A stretch of DNA of 64,000 nucleotides, from NCBI GenBank assembly GCA_028023455.1, contig JAQFVV010000185.1, forward strand, positions 1,503,239 through 1,567,238. Reading direction: 5' to 3'. Numbering within the stretch: the first letter of the stretch is position 1; each line of letters starts with the position of its first letter. Origin of the DNA: Epiperipatus broadwayi (taxonomy: Eukaryota; Onychophora; Udeonychophora; Euonychophora; Peripatidae). Below the pieces are notes generated by a model that saw only the letters and a program-made list of their open reading frames with translations, ran no database searches and had not been told where the DNA came from. This document shows, piece after piece, positions 25,710 to 39,032 of this stretch. The translations under genes were made by a program, and so were the position numbers.

Positions 25710-26099
25710 GTTTATAAAAAGATGTCCAATGTAGCTAATTTAAGCAATAAGTGAAGTTTTGAATTTTATATTTATTTTATTAACATATTTTTAAAGTAAT
25801 AAATAAATTTTGATTTATTATCACAATTATTAATTTTTGACTGACTACAAGTATAATTTATATACCAGGAGTCATACTTTTAGCTTATTATTAATGCTAT
25901 TAATATTTTGAAATGATGAAATTGTCAAGGTAGCCAAATTATAGATTTGGTAACTCTTAATAAATTTCTGCTATTAAAAATCAATACCCACATAAGAATA
26001 AAAATTCACTTTTTCTAGTCATTTGTTTTTTTTAAAAAAAATTATTTAAAGAGTTGGTTGCATTAAATTAAATTTAATAAAAACATATGTTAATATTTA

Positions 26100-26617
26100 T
26101 TTTAAGTTATTCTTATTATTGTTTTAAAAAATAAATTAATAACAAAATACTATTTAATGTTCAAGAATTGTGAATGCATGGATTCCCAGGCCAAAACAAT
26201 AGATTTGTATTTCAGATGTAGTTCGAACTCTTGTGAAGAAGAAAAGTTGATTTACTCCTACAGCTTTCATCAAAAAAGCCAATTATTCTTATGCTTTTTT
26301 CATCAAAAAGAACAATATCGGTTTATGTTGTTGCTAAATAACAAAATAAGAGGTCAGATAGAGGAAGAATTTGGATCCAGGAGCCAATCTCACTCTTGCA
26401 GTTAATGTTGTTATCCCATCAAGACATTTTTAAAAGAAAGAACAACAAAAGTTCAAAATATTGCCTAATATCATCATTAATACTTATTAAAGGTCAGATC
26501 ATTTCAAAAATATATTGCATAGGTTGAAAAAAACTCATTATTCTTCCATGTTATTAGTAATTATTGAATTACCTGAAAAGAAGAAATAGTTGAGAAGATA
26601 ATCCATTAAAGACTCAT

Positions 26618-26685
<68 letters not shown>

Positions 26686-28360
26686 CCTACACTCCCAACA
26701 CCGCTCATATACATTACATGAACAAAATGCCCAGGCACCAGTTCTATTAATGAATAGAACAATATAACAAAAGATATAATAAAATTATTACTGAGACTCT
26801 ATATTTAAGTTTATGTTCAGCTCAACTCAGTGGGAGGCTATAGGCAGTTCATAAGATATATGATAATAAATGAATAAAAGAAGAAATATTATAAAACATT
26901 CAATATAATGTAAATTCCTTTGTTAATTAATTGTATGAAAAAGAATCATAATGTTTACTTAGTACAGTCTATTAAAATATACTTTAAACTTAATTTCTTC
27001 CTTCATCCAAGTATAAACCATATAAGCTTGCTATAATTATATCCTTAAACAATTCTATGACTTGGCATATTATAATCTAAACATCTTCTTTAATGCCAAT
27101 CAAGAAATAAACAATAAGATCTCAGGGAATTTAACAAACACAGTTGAATTAAATAAACTACATTGGCCCATAAGTTATAATTATAAAGTATGATAAAATA
27201 TATTGAAACAAATTGACTAAATATTTTACTGTGTTTCAATAATAAGATAATGACAGAGATAGGGTATTTTAATCTCATATCATCATCTCACAAATATACT
27301 GACCTGGCAACCTTTCTAATACATTTATCAAGTGGCAAATACTCTTTATAATGTTTGGATTAAGAAATACAATATTGTCAGACACTAGCAAATTTAATAT
27401 TATAACTCTAAAATAATATATCTGTTTTATAATAGATTTATGAAATGTGAAGATGTGGAAATGGAAATATGAATGTACACAAAAATAACTCACGACACAG
27501 TTCTTAAGATTTTAAATAACTAAACAAATCATTTATTATAACAAATAAACTTGGTTTAACATAATATTTACAAATGGACTATTTGTTTCACATATTTTTA
27601 GATTATCAAATAATTTTTTTTTTTAGCATCAGTTTGGGATTATTCCTACTATCAAAGCAAATTAATAACAAAGTTTAAATATCCTGACTTCGAACACAGG
27701 CTTTGCCTACATGTTTCATCTATATGACAATAAATAAATAACATGTTATATTATTAGCACAAAAAATACTTTTGAGAGGATATTACTCTTGATTAACCAA
27801 ATAAATCAAATTAATTATATTTGGCTTTCAGCAAAGCAACTTTCTCTAATTGATTAATAATCACTTTCAATTACGTATACATTTCATTTATAGCAACAAA
27901 ATCATGTTTATTCTGATGATTTGATGATTTGTAACATTTATTTAAATAAATACAGTGTATTTTAAAATATTTATTTCCCGTGTTAATCTTAATACTTTAT
28001 ACTTCTATTAAATGAATGTAGTATATTTCAAAAGCATTTATTTCTCATTTTAATTTCAATAATTCTATACTTTATATACACAGTATTATTTATATTATGC
28101 ATGTGTGTGCACGTTCAAGCAGCAATAATGTAAAACAAACTTTTCTATAAACCCTCCATTCATTAAGAAAATATCACACAATCATTTTATTTCGAACAAT
28201 GTCGTAATTCATCAATAAAAATATGACACTAATACTACATCAAGAGTTAATCTAACAATTTATCTAGCCACATATTAATTAACACAAAGCTATATTTTTA
28301 TGATTATATATATACTATATGTTACAAGGGGAATCTACATGAGGAGCAAATAACTCTTAC
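26100..28360. other. AT-rich DNA, no supported gene
   Basis: An 82-codon plus-strand frame at 26157-26405 is unrecognised, Cys/Ser/Gln/Lys-rich and probably fortuitous. (TA)n lies at 26621-26681. The remainder has only short frames. Confidence 0.4.
26621..26681. repeat. (TA)n microsatellite
   Basis: About 30 TA units. Confidence 0.95.
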
Positions 28361-28364
28361 TGAA

Positions 28365-28525
28365 CACTTTTACAATTCCTCATTACCAAGAATCTAAAAA
28401 AAATGTCACATAACTTCCTAAACATCATTTAATCCTATTTCAACAATACCTCATCTACTTCTAATACATTATTGGTGGGGATTTAATTCCTCATCACCAG
28501 GGACCTAAGAACATCACTTCAAAAA
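28365..28525. repeat. Diverged local duplication
   Basis: ACAATTCCTCATTACCAAGA at about 28371 and TTAATTCCTCATCACCAGGG at about 28484 are related, as are the following AATCTAA/GACCTAAG and GTCAC/ATCAC. The spacing is about 113-117 nt. Confidence 0.45.
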
Positions 28526-29149
28526 ATATCATTACTCATACGCATATAAAATAAACTAGGCTCTACTCATGAAAAATTATACACATATACTAAATAAGCA
28601 AGATATTTTATTCCTACAGACATTATAACTCAATCAAATTTCTTTCTATTCTCATAGCTTATCTAAATATCGAACATCATAAATACACACTGGCAAATAA
28701 ATACATACAGATAACATACTAATCCATTCAACTCAGTAGAATATGACAGTGTATGAAATTTATGCATAAATTTATTCACAAACTATACTTTATCAAACAA
28801 ATATTATAATTGTGCAAAAAAACACACACCCGCGAATAAAAAGTATATATAATATTAACTCTAAATTACACACTAAGCAGGTAACATGATAACTAAATAT
28901 TGCATTAAGGTATAACTTTTAATTTAGAATAAACTTTTAAAATTTAATATTTATAATTATTACCAATGAATTTTCTTTCATATCTAACAAACTATTTCTA
29001 TTATACGTTCGTTGATTTAAAAAAAGAACAAAATTTTCACTTTGAGATAATAAAGTATACAAAATAAATGTAAACCTCTCTAATAATACATTAAAAATAT
29101 TTCTTTCTTTTACCTTCATAAAAGAATAATAAGACCTGTTTGAACGCAA

Positions 29150-29262
29150 TCAATTTTTACCAGTATACTCCTCATTTAGAAACGCTTCAGAGACGGTGTC
29201 AAAAATCGAAATAATACAGATTATAAATGAACATAATAATAAATAAGCCTATCTACCTATCA
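29150..29262 (-). CDS. Candidate minus-strand exon fragment (unidentified)
   Basis: On the minus strand a frame reads a hydrophobic stretch (LLLCSFIICIISIF) followed by DTVSEAFLNEEYTG, with a possible donor TG|GTAAAA at the end. The DTVSEAFLNEEYT part is locally GC-rich relative to its surroundings. No in-frame ATG precedes the hydrophobic stretch, and the acceptor side is weak. It could be a signal-peptide exon or chance. Confidence 0.2.
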
Positions 29263-29952
29263 TATATATTAATTATGACAAGCAATAAAAAAAATAAAGA
29301 AACAAAAGTTATTAGTTTTGTAACTTAAAATAAAAGTTCACTTGCAAAGCTCGGTTCCAGGTTTACGAAACAATATGGGACACATTCCAAACTGAATTTA
29401 AACTAAAATGCACTTCTGCAGTATAACTTAAAAAAATATAAGCATAACTTAAATATGCCCAGCACCTTTCAGTGTTCATAGCACATCTATTTGAGGTACC
29501 AAATCACACACAAGCAGTTAATTTCTCCTTTATTATACTGAAAATATACCAAATTCTCCGTTGTAGTTCTGGATTAAATACGCAATTATCCTTAGTATTT
29601 TCTGAATAGCATTTAACATTTTAAATTGTCCTTAGTAATTCCATAATTAATAATGTTTTTTTTTTTATATTCCATCCTTATTGAAGAGAACAAAAATTAC
29701 CTGCATTTCTGTCCTTCTATTTAATTTAAACAGAAGTAGCTTACATTTTATTTCCTCAATTTAAAAATATGTATCAGTTCCAGAAATATCAAATAAATGA
29801 ATACTGTTATCTCCTTACGATGAACTTAAACATAGTATGATCTATCAAAATAGACATATCCTTAAGTCTATGTATAATCTTCACAAAAAACACAACACGA
29901 AAAATATTGAGAAACCAGAATATATTCTGTAGTATAGTTCTGCATGCGTTTT

Positions 29953-29954
<2 letters not shown>

Positions 29955-29995
<41 letters not shown>
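29955..29995. repeat. (TA)n microsatellite
   Basis: About 20 units. Confidence 0.95.
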
Positions 29996-29998
<3 letters not shown>

Positions 29999-31197
29999 AA
30001 GTTGCTTAATGATACAACAATAATATTTATGTAAACCATTCTTATTTAAAATGGCAATTAAGTGAAATAATGTAGACTGGATGTTATTAACATACATTTT
30101 TAAAACAGTAATAGTTATAAAAGGATTAATTCAGAGATGTTTAAATTGAAGAGAGTAAATTAAACTGACATACCTTTTTTAAAACCTTAGAATTGCATTT
30201 TTAATTAATTTTTTTCCATAAATAAAGTTCTGAAGCTCCTTTGGAAGTTTTTACTCTAAAGACTTTTCAAAGTCAATTTAACTTCAGCAACTGGCTTTAA
30301 TTTTTACAATACATGAACCACTGTTTACTGGTTACAATTACATTACAAAGAGCCAATTTTTTTACTGGAGATCTTTTTTCAATAGCTCTCTTTAGCAAAG
30401 TTTATTTCCCTTTCACCAGGTTACTCCCACACATCTCTCTAGCTAATCTAATTACATATGCAAAAAAGAATCTTTTCAAAAAAAAATCACTTTGATTTTT
30501 AAAACTAAATGAAGACAAGAAAAAAAATACAAATAATAAAATAAATAGCTTTTACAAACTTGAAAGAAAAATGAATATTAATTAACTATCAAATAAAAAT
30601 GATTAATAATTTATTCAATTTATAAAATAGTTCATTGATCTAACTATCTATTAATCATTGGAAAGAAATATATATTTGTTAATTATTTAAGTTAACTACT
30701 GTAATTTAAATGTTTTTATTGTGAATGTACTATTCTTTGCTGTTATTAAAAATGAAAATGAAATGTAACATAATGCAGAGTCACACATACATACACATGC
30801 ACTGCAACCTAAATATTGAACTATCTTAACTAAATATAATTGAAACTGCTATTAATTGTTGACAAAAGGATAAGAATTAATGAATAAAGGATATTTGAAA
30901 CCATTCAAATAATATTATACTAACACAGGATAACTTTGCATCTTTCCAACAAGATGTATCAATTCCATTAATAAACAACCCCCCTTCCTTATGTTAAATA
31001 CCTCAGTAACCACAATAATACTAATAAATACTTATAAAGTGGTCAGTAAACTGCATAAGCAACCCATATTTAAGCTTTAAGCAATCTCCAGCAAAAATTT
31101 TAAAATTCTAAGGCTATTTCATTTTTTTTAATATAATATAACTATTTAATTAAGATACAAAGTATCTTAAACCCTTGTGCCCATTCAGATGGCCACA

Positions 31198-31200
31198 ATA

Positions 31201-31283
<83 letters not shown>
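31198..31283. repeat. Compound (TA)n(TG)n microsatellite
   Basis: About 27 TA units with one CA interruption, then about 16 TG units. Confidence 0.97.
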
Positions 31284-31285
<2 letters not shown>

Positions 31286-31904
31286 AGTCTAAAATGTATA
31301 AATCAATTTTTATGCTATTATATAATTTTCTTTCTATACAACATTGTTAAAAAAATTTAATTCTCATGAGGTAATTAAAATTTTTAATTATTATTATAAT
31401 TATTTTTTATGAACATGCAGAATTTTAATAAGTCAATGAATTCACATATGCACACATTTAATGTATTATTAATAAGGATTAGGGAGAACAATATCCATAT
31501 TTGTATTGCATTAATTCTAATTTTTTCTGAAGTAAACTGTTTACAAGATTCATTGAATTAGTTTAGATATTTCTTTCATATTAAAGCATAAGTAATGTTA
31601 TGGGAAATATTTTAAATAAGGCAGCAGTAATACAGACATCATTTTATGCATATCCTATATCACAGAGTATATATTTTTTAATTTTTATTTTAGCATAAAT
31701 ATATGCAGATCATTTATATCAGACAAGGAATGTAAATAACTTTTGACTTTTGAAATATATGTGTTTATTTTGGAGAATATTTTTGAAAATCATCACTGAA
31801 GTGGTGTTATATTGAATTGGGTTAATAATTAGAAGATAGTGTACTTTTTAAAAAATAATGGGATGGTATAAATAGAGCAATAATAATTTAGTTAATTAGT
31901 TTAT

Positions 31905-31965
31905 AATTTATTATTATTAAAATAATAACAGCTTATCCTATAATTTTTATTAACTGCAACAATTA
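31905..31965 (+). repeat. Short dispersed repeat (pair with 25115)
   Basis: This is the second copy of the motif described at 25115-25185. It lies directly upstream of the RTE LINE fragment. Confidence 0.4.
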
Positions 31966-31984
31966 TTATATGTTCTGAATTGCC

Positions 31985-33430
31985 CAGGATTTTAAATGAA
32001 GAAGTGAGTCATGCAGTTAAATTTATGAAGAAGGAAAAATCTCCAGGTAATGATGGAATTACAATCATTATCTTAAAAGTAAAGATGAAGAAATAAATAA
32101 AAAAATTGATAAAATTTTATACTAAATGTCTAAATGATAAAGATGCATGAGATGATTGGAAGAATATAGTATTAATATTAATATTTAAAAAATGTGATAA
32201 AAAAGATATCAGAAGTTACAGGCCTATCAGTCTTTTATCCACTTTATACAATTTTTTGTACAAAGATAATTACAATTCATTTATAGAAAACTTTGGATTT
32301 CAACCAACCAAAAGAATAATTGAATTTAAAAGTCATCCTTACTACAATAGATTATATCTAAATATTGAGAGAAATTATAGAAAGGACCAAAAAATAGGAA
32401 TCGTTATGCTTTGGATTTGTAGATTATGCAAAAGCATTTGATTCTATAAGCATTTCTTCAGTGATTAAAGCATTGGATCACCAATGTATAGATCCAGAAT
32501 ATTGCCATATTCTGAATAATATTTATAAAAATGCAATTTATGCATTTATACTAGAAAGGCTAACATTGACAAAGGTGTAAGATAGGATTACTTCATATCT
32601 CCAAAAATTTTACAGAAATGCTGCAACAAGTATTTTGTGGATTAAAATGGAGAACTAAAGAAATGAAAGTAAATGGAGATTATTTAAACCATTTAGATTT
32701 TGCAGAGGAAATGTTATAGGAGTTATCAGATGAAAGTAAGTAAATAAGATTAAGGGGAAACTTTAAAAATACTAAAATAATGATCAATGAATTTTTTCAA
32801 AAGATGAAAATCAAGATTGATAATGATGAATTAGAAAATGTGAACAACTACAAATAACTTTGACATATTATTACTGCTGATGGAACAGAATGGATGAAAA
32901 TAATCATAGAATTCAACTTGGGTGAAGTGCTTTTGGTAGAAATAACTTATTCTTAAAAGGAAATATGCCTATGTGTAAAAAAAGGGAAGTTTATAAATGT
33001 GTTTTACGAGTTCTTACTTATAGATCTGAGAGTTGGACATTTAATAGAAAGAAAATACCAACTTTAGATCACTCAAAAAAGTTGGGAGAGATGCATGTTA
33101 AGAGTAAATGTAAGAGAGCAGAATCACAATACATGGATAAGAGAACAAACAGGTGTTACTGACATCATTGAAAGGTAAAGACTGAAATGGAGTTTGCTGG
33201 AGATATTACTAGAAAATGATAATAGATGGGCATTTAAAATATTTAACTAGATTTCAAGAGATTGTAAAGACCCAGAAAGCCTACATGTGAGATGGGTGGA
33301 TGAAATTAAAAAGTGTGTAGAGGTGATGTGGAAAAGAGAGACTAGAAATTGGAGATGGATTGAACTTGAAGAGATCTTCATTCTTCAGTGGATTGACAAT
33401 GATTGATGATGATGATGATGAATTAGATAT
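31985..33430 (+). pseudogene. RTE-clade LINE remnant (reverse transcriptase and C-terminus)
   Basis: This is a decayed copy missing the endonuclease. Recognisable in order: SHAVKFMKKEKSPGNDGITI (the RT entry motif K-x-P-G-x-D-G-I); SYRPISLLSTLY at about 32213; a 61-codon segment (32256-32441) with the relic of FVDYEKAFDSI; LDFAEEML at about 32695 where active copies have the catalytic FADD (both Asp are replaced by Glu); and the terminal domain LTYRSESWTFNRKK, then DSLEI-like decay, RWVDEIKKC and EEIFILQWIDND. It ends in a (GAT)n tail at 33403-33420, a common RTE 3' feature. Multiple stops and frameshifts make it inactive. Confidence 0.85.
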
Positions 33431-33754
33431 AAATATGTCCAAAATCAGATTGCATTAGATTTAAAACTTTATTTACCTTTTAATATTTATAAAGAAATAT
33501 TTTGTTTTGTATATGTAATTTATATTAAATATTTATGAATATATTGGGCATATTGCAGTTTGAGAAAAACTATTGTGCATTTGACACATTAAACTAGATT
33601 GCAAATGTAAAAAGAATACATTGCATTACATAAAGTGCATTAAGAATGAATTTTCATTATTTATGTTAACAATGTACAGAGTATAAACTTCAGAAGTAGT
33701 AGGGGATAAATTGATAAAAATTAAAGCAAAACTAGCTATGGAATAGTAAAAAGT

Positions 33755-33975
33755 AAGGCAAGGAATAAAAAGGCAAAAGAATGTGATCTTGTTCGGTTTG
33801 TGAGCTGTCTTTTAGCAAATAAGTAATAATGATGATGATATAGAAAAAATATATTTATATATATATGAAAATAGATACAAAATATTGAAAAGTAGAGCAA
33901 GAAATAAAAAGGCAAAATAATGTGATCTGATTTGATTTGTGACACCTGTCTTTAGGCAAATGTGTAATAATGACG
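33755..33975. repeat. Diverged tandem duplication, ~139 bp period
   Basis: GGAATAAAAAGGCAAAAGAA at 33762 and GAAATAAAAAGGCAAAATAA at 33901 begin two related segments. Both contain TGTGATCT, a TGTCTTTAGCAAAT-like block and TAATAATGATGATG. Short minus-strand frames here are by-products. Confidence 0.7.
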
Positions 33976-33999
33976 ATGGCGTAAAAAACGTATATATGT

Positions 34000-36680
34000 A
34001 TATAAAAAATATATTAAGTTTACCAATATGATAGTAAAATATTCAAAAAATAAACTAAAAGTTTAAAATATTTTTATATTCACATAAGCAATATAATATT
34101 AAAAGTAATCTTTCATCATTTCATTTTTAGTGAAATTGAGTTGTTATTTTAAGATCCTTCATTATAACGCTTGCCTATACATGTCAGATATAAATGAATC
34201 TAATTTCCAGTGTTTGTTAAAAGCAAACATGAATAACAATGAACAAAATTTTAAACAAACAGTTCTCAAGCTGAGATCAGCTTTGCTTTATAATAAATGG
34301 TGATAATGTTTCATTTAAAAGTTTGTTTATAAAACTTCATTTTTATAAATGCCATGCAAATAAATGGGAAATTAAGTGAACAGAAATAAATGAATAACAT
34401 CTGTCATATCAATTAATTTATGATGTATAATATTAATTAAGAACTATGACATTTACTTGCTTATATAATATTACCAATTGTTATTATATAAAGAAAATCA
34501 TTAAATGACATTATGTTCTCAATAAAATATACATCGCTAATTAGATTGCATTTTTTATAACATATTTTAAATTGTATTTTAATGATCACATAGGAAAAGA
34601 AAACCGATAAATTTAGAAATTCATAATACACATACACGTGTACATGGGTAAAGTGATATTATATTGCGTTTCATTGAATTGTAAATTTAAATTAAAGTTT
34701 ATATATGATTTTTTTGAAGAGAAAGTTTAGATAAATAAGAAATAAAAGAAGAACTTAAAACTTTGACATATAGGTCTAATGTTATGTATGCATTTTTATG
34801 ATATAAATGATTCATTAATATTAAAATGCAACACTGATTATTGAGACGCTGAAATAAATTGTCTTCCTACTGTGGCAAAATAATATTCATGATGATGTTT
34901 TATTATTTCGTTATTACAATCTATTGTTTAGTTATTTAAATATGTTTTCACATAGTTCTAACTTAAGGAGTTAAACTATTAAAAAAGTCATTATGAACTA
35001 TGGTTGTAAATTAATATATTCCAAGCTTAAATGACAGTGACATTAAATAAATGTCTTAAATATATTGTAGGGAATTTTATGCATATTTTGAAAGGCAATT
35101 CATATAGTCAAGCTTTTCATGATACTCATGCATGAGCATTAATTACAATGTATTGATATAAATGCGTATTTCTTAAAAAAATTGATCTATTCACTGATAG
35201 TCATGTAATAATATTAATGATATAATTAAAGAGAATATATTCAATTTTTACTTAAGAAAAGAAAATAATACATGATTAAGGTGGTCCATCACTTTGTAAA
35301 AAGATATAAAATATTGATTGATGAACTGAAGTTGCGAACATATAGCCATTTGTTAATTATGTTTACCTCAGATCATTTTTTTTTTAAAAAAAGATAACAT
35401 ATTCTATCAAATAATTATATTGTCACCTTATTGATAATGATATTGTGAATAAATAATGGAACACTTTAAATTATTTTTTGAATAATAATACAACAATCCA
35501 ATGACTGCACTTCATACATATTGTCAACTCACTTGAATTTATGTAAAGATATACAACTTAATGAAATTGTTTTTTTTTTAATGAAAACATTATATATTCA
35601 AATGGAACATCTGCAAAATATTATCTTAAATTATTATCCTCATAATTTTTAAAATTGCTTTGAAGTATATGGATCTTGAAAGTTATATCACTTATTCTAA
35701 AAGTTGCTTAATTTAATTCAATTAATCATTATAAAGAGAATAAAAAAGACTGCTATATTTTTTATAAAATCAATTATTATCTACTAAAGCATTTGTTTTA
35801 TTGCCAAGGCAGATTTTCAAGAACAAAAAACACAAACATAACATAAATATACATTAAACTAATTTTCTACAATTCTCATTTACATTCAAATTATCTTTAA
35901 TATATAAAAAAAACTCTTAAATCAATCAATAATTTTAAAGCCATAAATTTTCCAATATGTATATATGCATTAACTAAACATATGAATCATGGTAACTTTT
36001 AATTTAAAATATTAAATAATAAATAATAATAAAAGCACTTTTAATTAATATGACATAATCTTTTTCAATTGTTTTTACTTTTATAATTAATTCTCATAAC
36101 ACAGTAGTTCACAATAATAAATTTTCATATTAGCAATTTGTTATTAAGCAAATTACTTTCTTTGTTAATAAAAATAACTGCCTTTATTCTTCTTTTTGTA
36201 CTATACTTTTTTTCGTGCAATATCACATTTAAATTGATGATTATTAATTATATATATAAATTTACATATGTAAAGTTATATTTTCTATGTAAGGTACTAC
36301 AAAAGAAAAATAAATAAGAAACTGGGGTATGTTTTTTTTTAAAATGAAGATTATAATAAAGCCTCAAACAATGCTGCATTAATATGCACAATTTCAAATA
36401 TATGCTTTCCAAAAGCATAAAAATAATAAAACAAAAATGCAATTAAGCAAAAAAAAACCTTTAAATTTGCAAATTAATGATATTTGAGCAGCCATTTTCC
36501 CATCCTTGAATAGTAAACATGATAATATTAAAAAAAGAAATTAAAATTTATATATATTTTTTTTCATATTGAAACCCTGAACACAAACATATTCATTAAT
36601 AAAATGGATTTGCTTTAAGTTGAAAGCACATAATTTTATTTTCTGAAATTTCCAAGAATAATTCTAAAAGTTTTACAAAA
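34000..36680. other. AT-rich DNA, no supported feature
   Basis: Only short frames and homopolymer runs. No repeats were recognised by eye. Confidence 0.5.
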
Positions 36681-36682
36681 TT

Positions 36683-36697
36683 TATAATATATTTGAA
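36683..36697. other. Left target-site duplication of the Penelope-like insertion
   Basis: TATAATATATTTGAA recurs exactly at 39018-39032 on the far side of the inverted pair. This indicates that the whole 2.3 kb arrangement went in as one event. Confidence 0.8.
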
Positions 36698-37918
36698 AGT
36701 ATTAAAGATTTTAAGACTTCTCATTCGATAATTTAATATACAAAATTAACAAAGCGTATGCCACACTTGAATGAGAAGCTATAAAGATACACAGAAATTA
36801 TTACACGCTAAGCGCTTTCGAGGTCTTTTGCCTCATATTCATAGCAGTACTGTGAGCTGCAGAATGGGAAAATAGGGCAAGGGAAACAAAACAGTATGCA
36901 AATCATATGCAAATGAACTAGATAGTCCAACGTTTGGAGATGTCAAAGCAGGTATCTCATCTATTGATGGAGTTATTATTGCCATTAATAAAATATGCTT
37001 CTCTGATTTTCCGCTTGATGTCATTTTTCTCAATACAGACTATTTTAGGGCTGGAAGGTTCAAACAAATGTCCTGTCTTCTTGGAATGCTCTAAAAATGT
37101 TGATGAATTATCATTGTTTTTCATGGCTCTATTATATGTATATCTGTGTTGTGCTGTCCTATTGATTATGCCTGCCTTGGTTTCTCCAAAATAAATGGCC
37201 TGGCAACCAGGTTGTGGGCAAGCTATGCTGTAAATGACATGGGGAGTCTGAGAAGGTTCAATTTTGTCCTTATAGTTATTGATTAGACGATTATTAATGG
37301 GGGTGTATGAAAGCTAATTTTAAATTTATTGGCCAAAACCTTGATTAATTGATAGGAGATTTTAGGTATGTGGGGAAGAGTAATATATAGAAGTTTAATA
37401 TTGTTTTTATTGTCAGTGATTTTCCTATAAAATTGTTTGATTTTATTGTTAATAGTGTTGAGTTTATAGCCTGCTTGTAGTAGGTCTTTGGTGTAAAGAT
37501 GTACATTATTTTTTCTATCTGCCTCAAACTTGCACAGCTGCATATTTTTATATAAAAATGCTTGCAGGCCTGCCAATTTGTGAGAGCTTGGAGAGTTGGA
37601 GTGTGGGTGTATAAAGCCTCTGATTTCAAAGGGCTTTATTATCATTGAATAATTTATACCTCTCTCATCGCATGTTAACCTAAGGTCAAGGTAATTTAGA
37701 CTTTGGAATGCATCTTCTGTTGTGGAATTGATAGTTAGATTAGTATTATGTGTTAACTTTTGTGTAATACTATTTATAGTGTGCTGGTTGGCTAAAATAA
37801 ATATATCATCTACGTACCGCATGTATATAGTGTGAGGGCTGTCAGCTTGATATTTGGACACGATTAGTCTTTCATAGTGATTAAGGAAAATGCTGGTTAC
37901 GATTCCACTGAGGTGACA
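36698..37918 (-). pseudogene. Penelope-like element, minus-strand copy (5'-truncated RT + GIY-YIG)
   Basis: Read on the minus strand, coding begins inside the RT palm (LSGIVTSIFLNHYE, the box preceding the catalytic motif). It continues through MRYVDDIFIL (YxDD catalytic box), the thumb/linker and, after a frameshift near 37283 (SFHTPP then a stop), CPQPGC followed by AIYFGETKAGIINR and REAYFINGNNNS, i.e. the GIY-YIG endonuclease with its conserved Glu. RT upstream of the palm is missing. The far end has an extra ~40 bp (36698-36737) not present on the other copy, as is usual for Penelope-like insertions with inverted partial copies. It is inactive through truncation and frameshift. Confidence 0.9.
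36806..36847 (-). ncRNA. Possible hammerhead-ribozyme-like motif in Penelope-like end
   Basis: On the minus strand the order is TATGAATATGA, a stem GAGG...CCTC with an AAAA-type loop, GAAA, then GCGCTTAGCG. This parallels the hammerhead order CUGANGA, stem II, GAAA, stem III. The CUGANGA box is not exact, so cleavage is doubtful. The identical sequence is kept in the other copy (38911-38952). Hammerhead motifs are known from terminal regions of Penelope-like elements. Confidence 0.35.
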
Positions 37919-39017
37919 GCCCTCACACTATATACATGCGGTACATAGACGATATATTTATTTTAGCCAACCAGCACACTATAAATAGTATTACACAAGA
38001 GTTAACACATAATACTAATCTAACTATCAATTCCACAACAGAAGACGCATTCCAAAGTCTAAATTACCTTGACCTTAGGTTAACACGCGATGAGAGAGGT
38101 ATAAATTATTCAATGATAATAAAGCCCTTTGAAATCAGAGGCTTTATATACCCACACTCCAACTCTCCAAGCTCTCACAAATTGGCAGGCCTGCAAGCAT
38201 TTTTATATAGAAATATGCAACTGTGCAAGTTTGAGGCAGATAGAAAGAATAATATACATCTTTACACCAAAGACCTACTACAAGCAGGCTATAAACTCAA
38301 CACTATTAACAATAAAATCAAACAATTTTATAGGAAAATCACTGACAATAAAAACAATATTAAACTTCCATATATTACTCTTCCCCACATACCTAAAATC
38401 TCCTATCAATTAATCAAGGTTTTGGCCAATAAATTTAAAATTAGCTTTCATACACCCCCATGCACTAATCGTCTAATCAATAACTATAAGGACAAAATTG
38501 AACCTTCTCAGACTCCCCATGTCGTTTACAGCATAGCTTGCCCACAACCTGGTTGCCGTCCATTTATTTTGGAGAAACCAAGGCAGGCATAATCAACAGG
38601 ACAGCACAACACAGATATACATATAATAGAGCCATGAAAAACAATGATAATTCATCAACATTTTTAGAGCATTCCAAGAAGACAGGACATTTGTTTGAAC
38701 CTTCCAGCCCTAAAATAGTCTGTATTGAGAAAAATGACATCAAGCGGAAAATCAGAGAAGCATATTTTATTAATGGCAATAATAACTCCATCAATAGACA
38801 AGATACCTGCTTTGACATCTCCAAACATTGGACTATCTAGTTCATTTGCATATGCTTTGCATACTGTTTTGTTTCCCTTGCCCTATTTTTTCATTCTGCA
38901 GCTCACAGTACTGCTATGAATATGAGGCAAAAGACCTCGAAAGCGCTTAGCGTGTAATAATTTCTGTGTATCTTTATAGCTTCTCATTCAAATGTGGCAT
39001 ATGCTTTGTTAATTTTG
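37914..39017 (+). pseudogene. Penelope-like element, plus-strand copy (5'-truncated RT + GIY-YIG)
   Basis: This is the inverted twin of the preceding copy, starting at DSPHTIYMRYIDD. The RT C-terminal part is open from 37936 to 38592. A one-base deletion near 38555 relative to the other copy separates it from the endonuclease, which is read at 38538-38840 (IYFGETKAGIINR...EAYFINGNNNSINR...). The 3' region after the stop keeps TGCAGCTCACAGTACTGC and the ribozyme-like segment. The two copies differ by scattered substitutions and by different frameshifts, so neither can complement the other. Confidence 0.9.
38911..38952 (+). ncRNA. Possible hammerhead-like motif (plus copy)
   Basis: This is the same sequence as the minus-strand motif at 36806-36847: a GAGG...CCTC stem, then GAAA, then a GCGCTTAGCG short stem-loop. 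Activity is unproven. Confidence 0.35.
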
Positions 39018-39032
39018 TATAATATATTTGAA
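39018..39032. other. Right target-site duplication of the Penelope-like insertion
   Basis: This is an exact repeat of TATAATATATTTGAA at 36683. Confidence 0.8.

Noticed and set aside
26157-26405. 82-codon Cys-containing frame as a gene
   Set aside because: No recognisable motif, no convincing splice or start context.
36839-37194. Frames opposite the Penelope-like endonuclease (also 38564-38919)
   Set aside because: Antisense or alternate-frame shadows of the GIY-YIG coding region.
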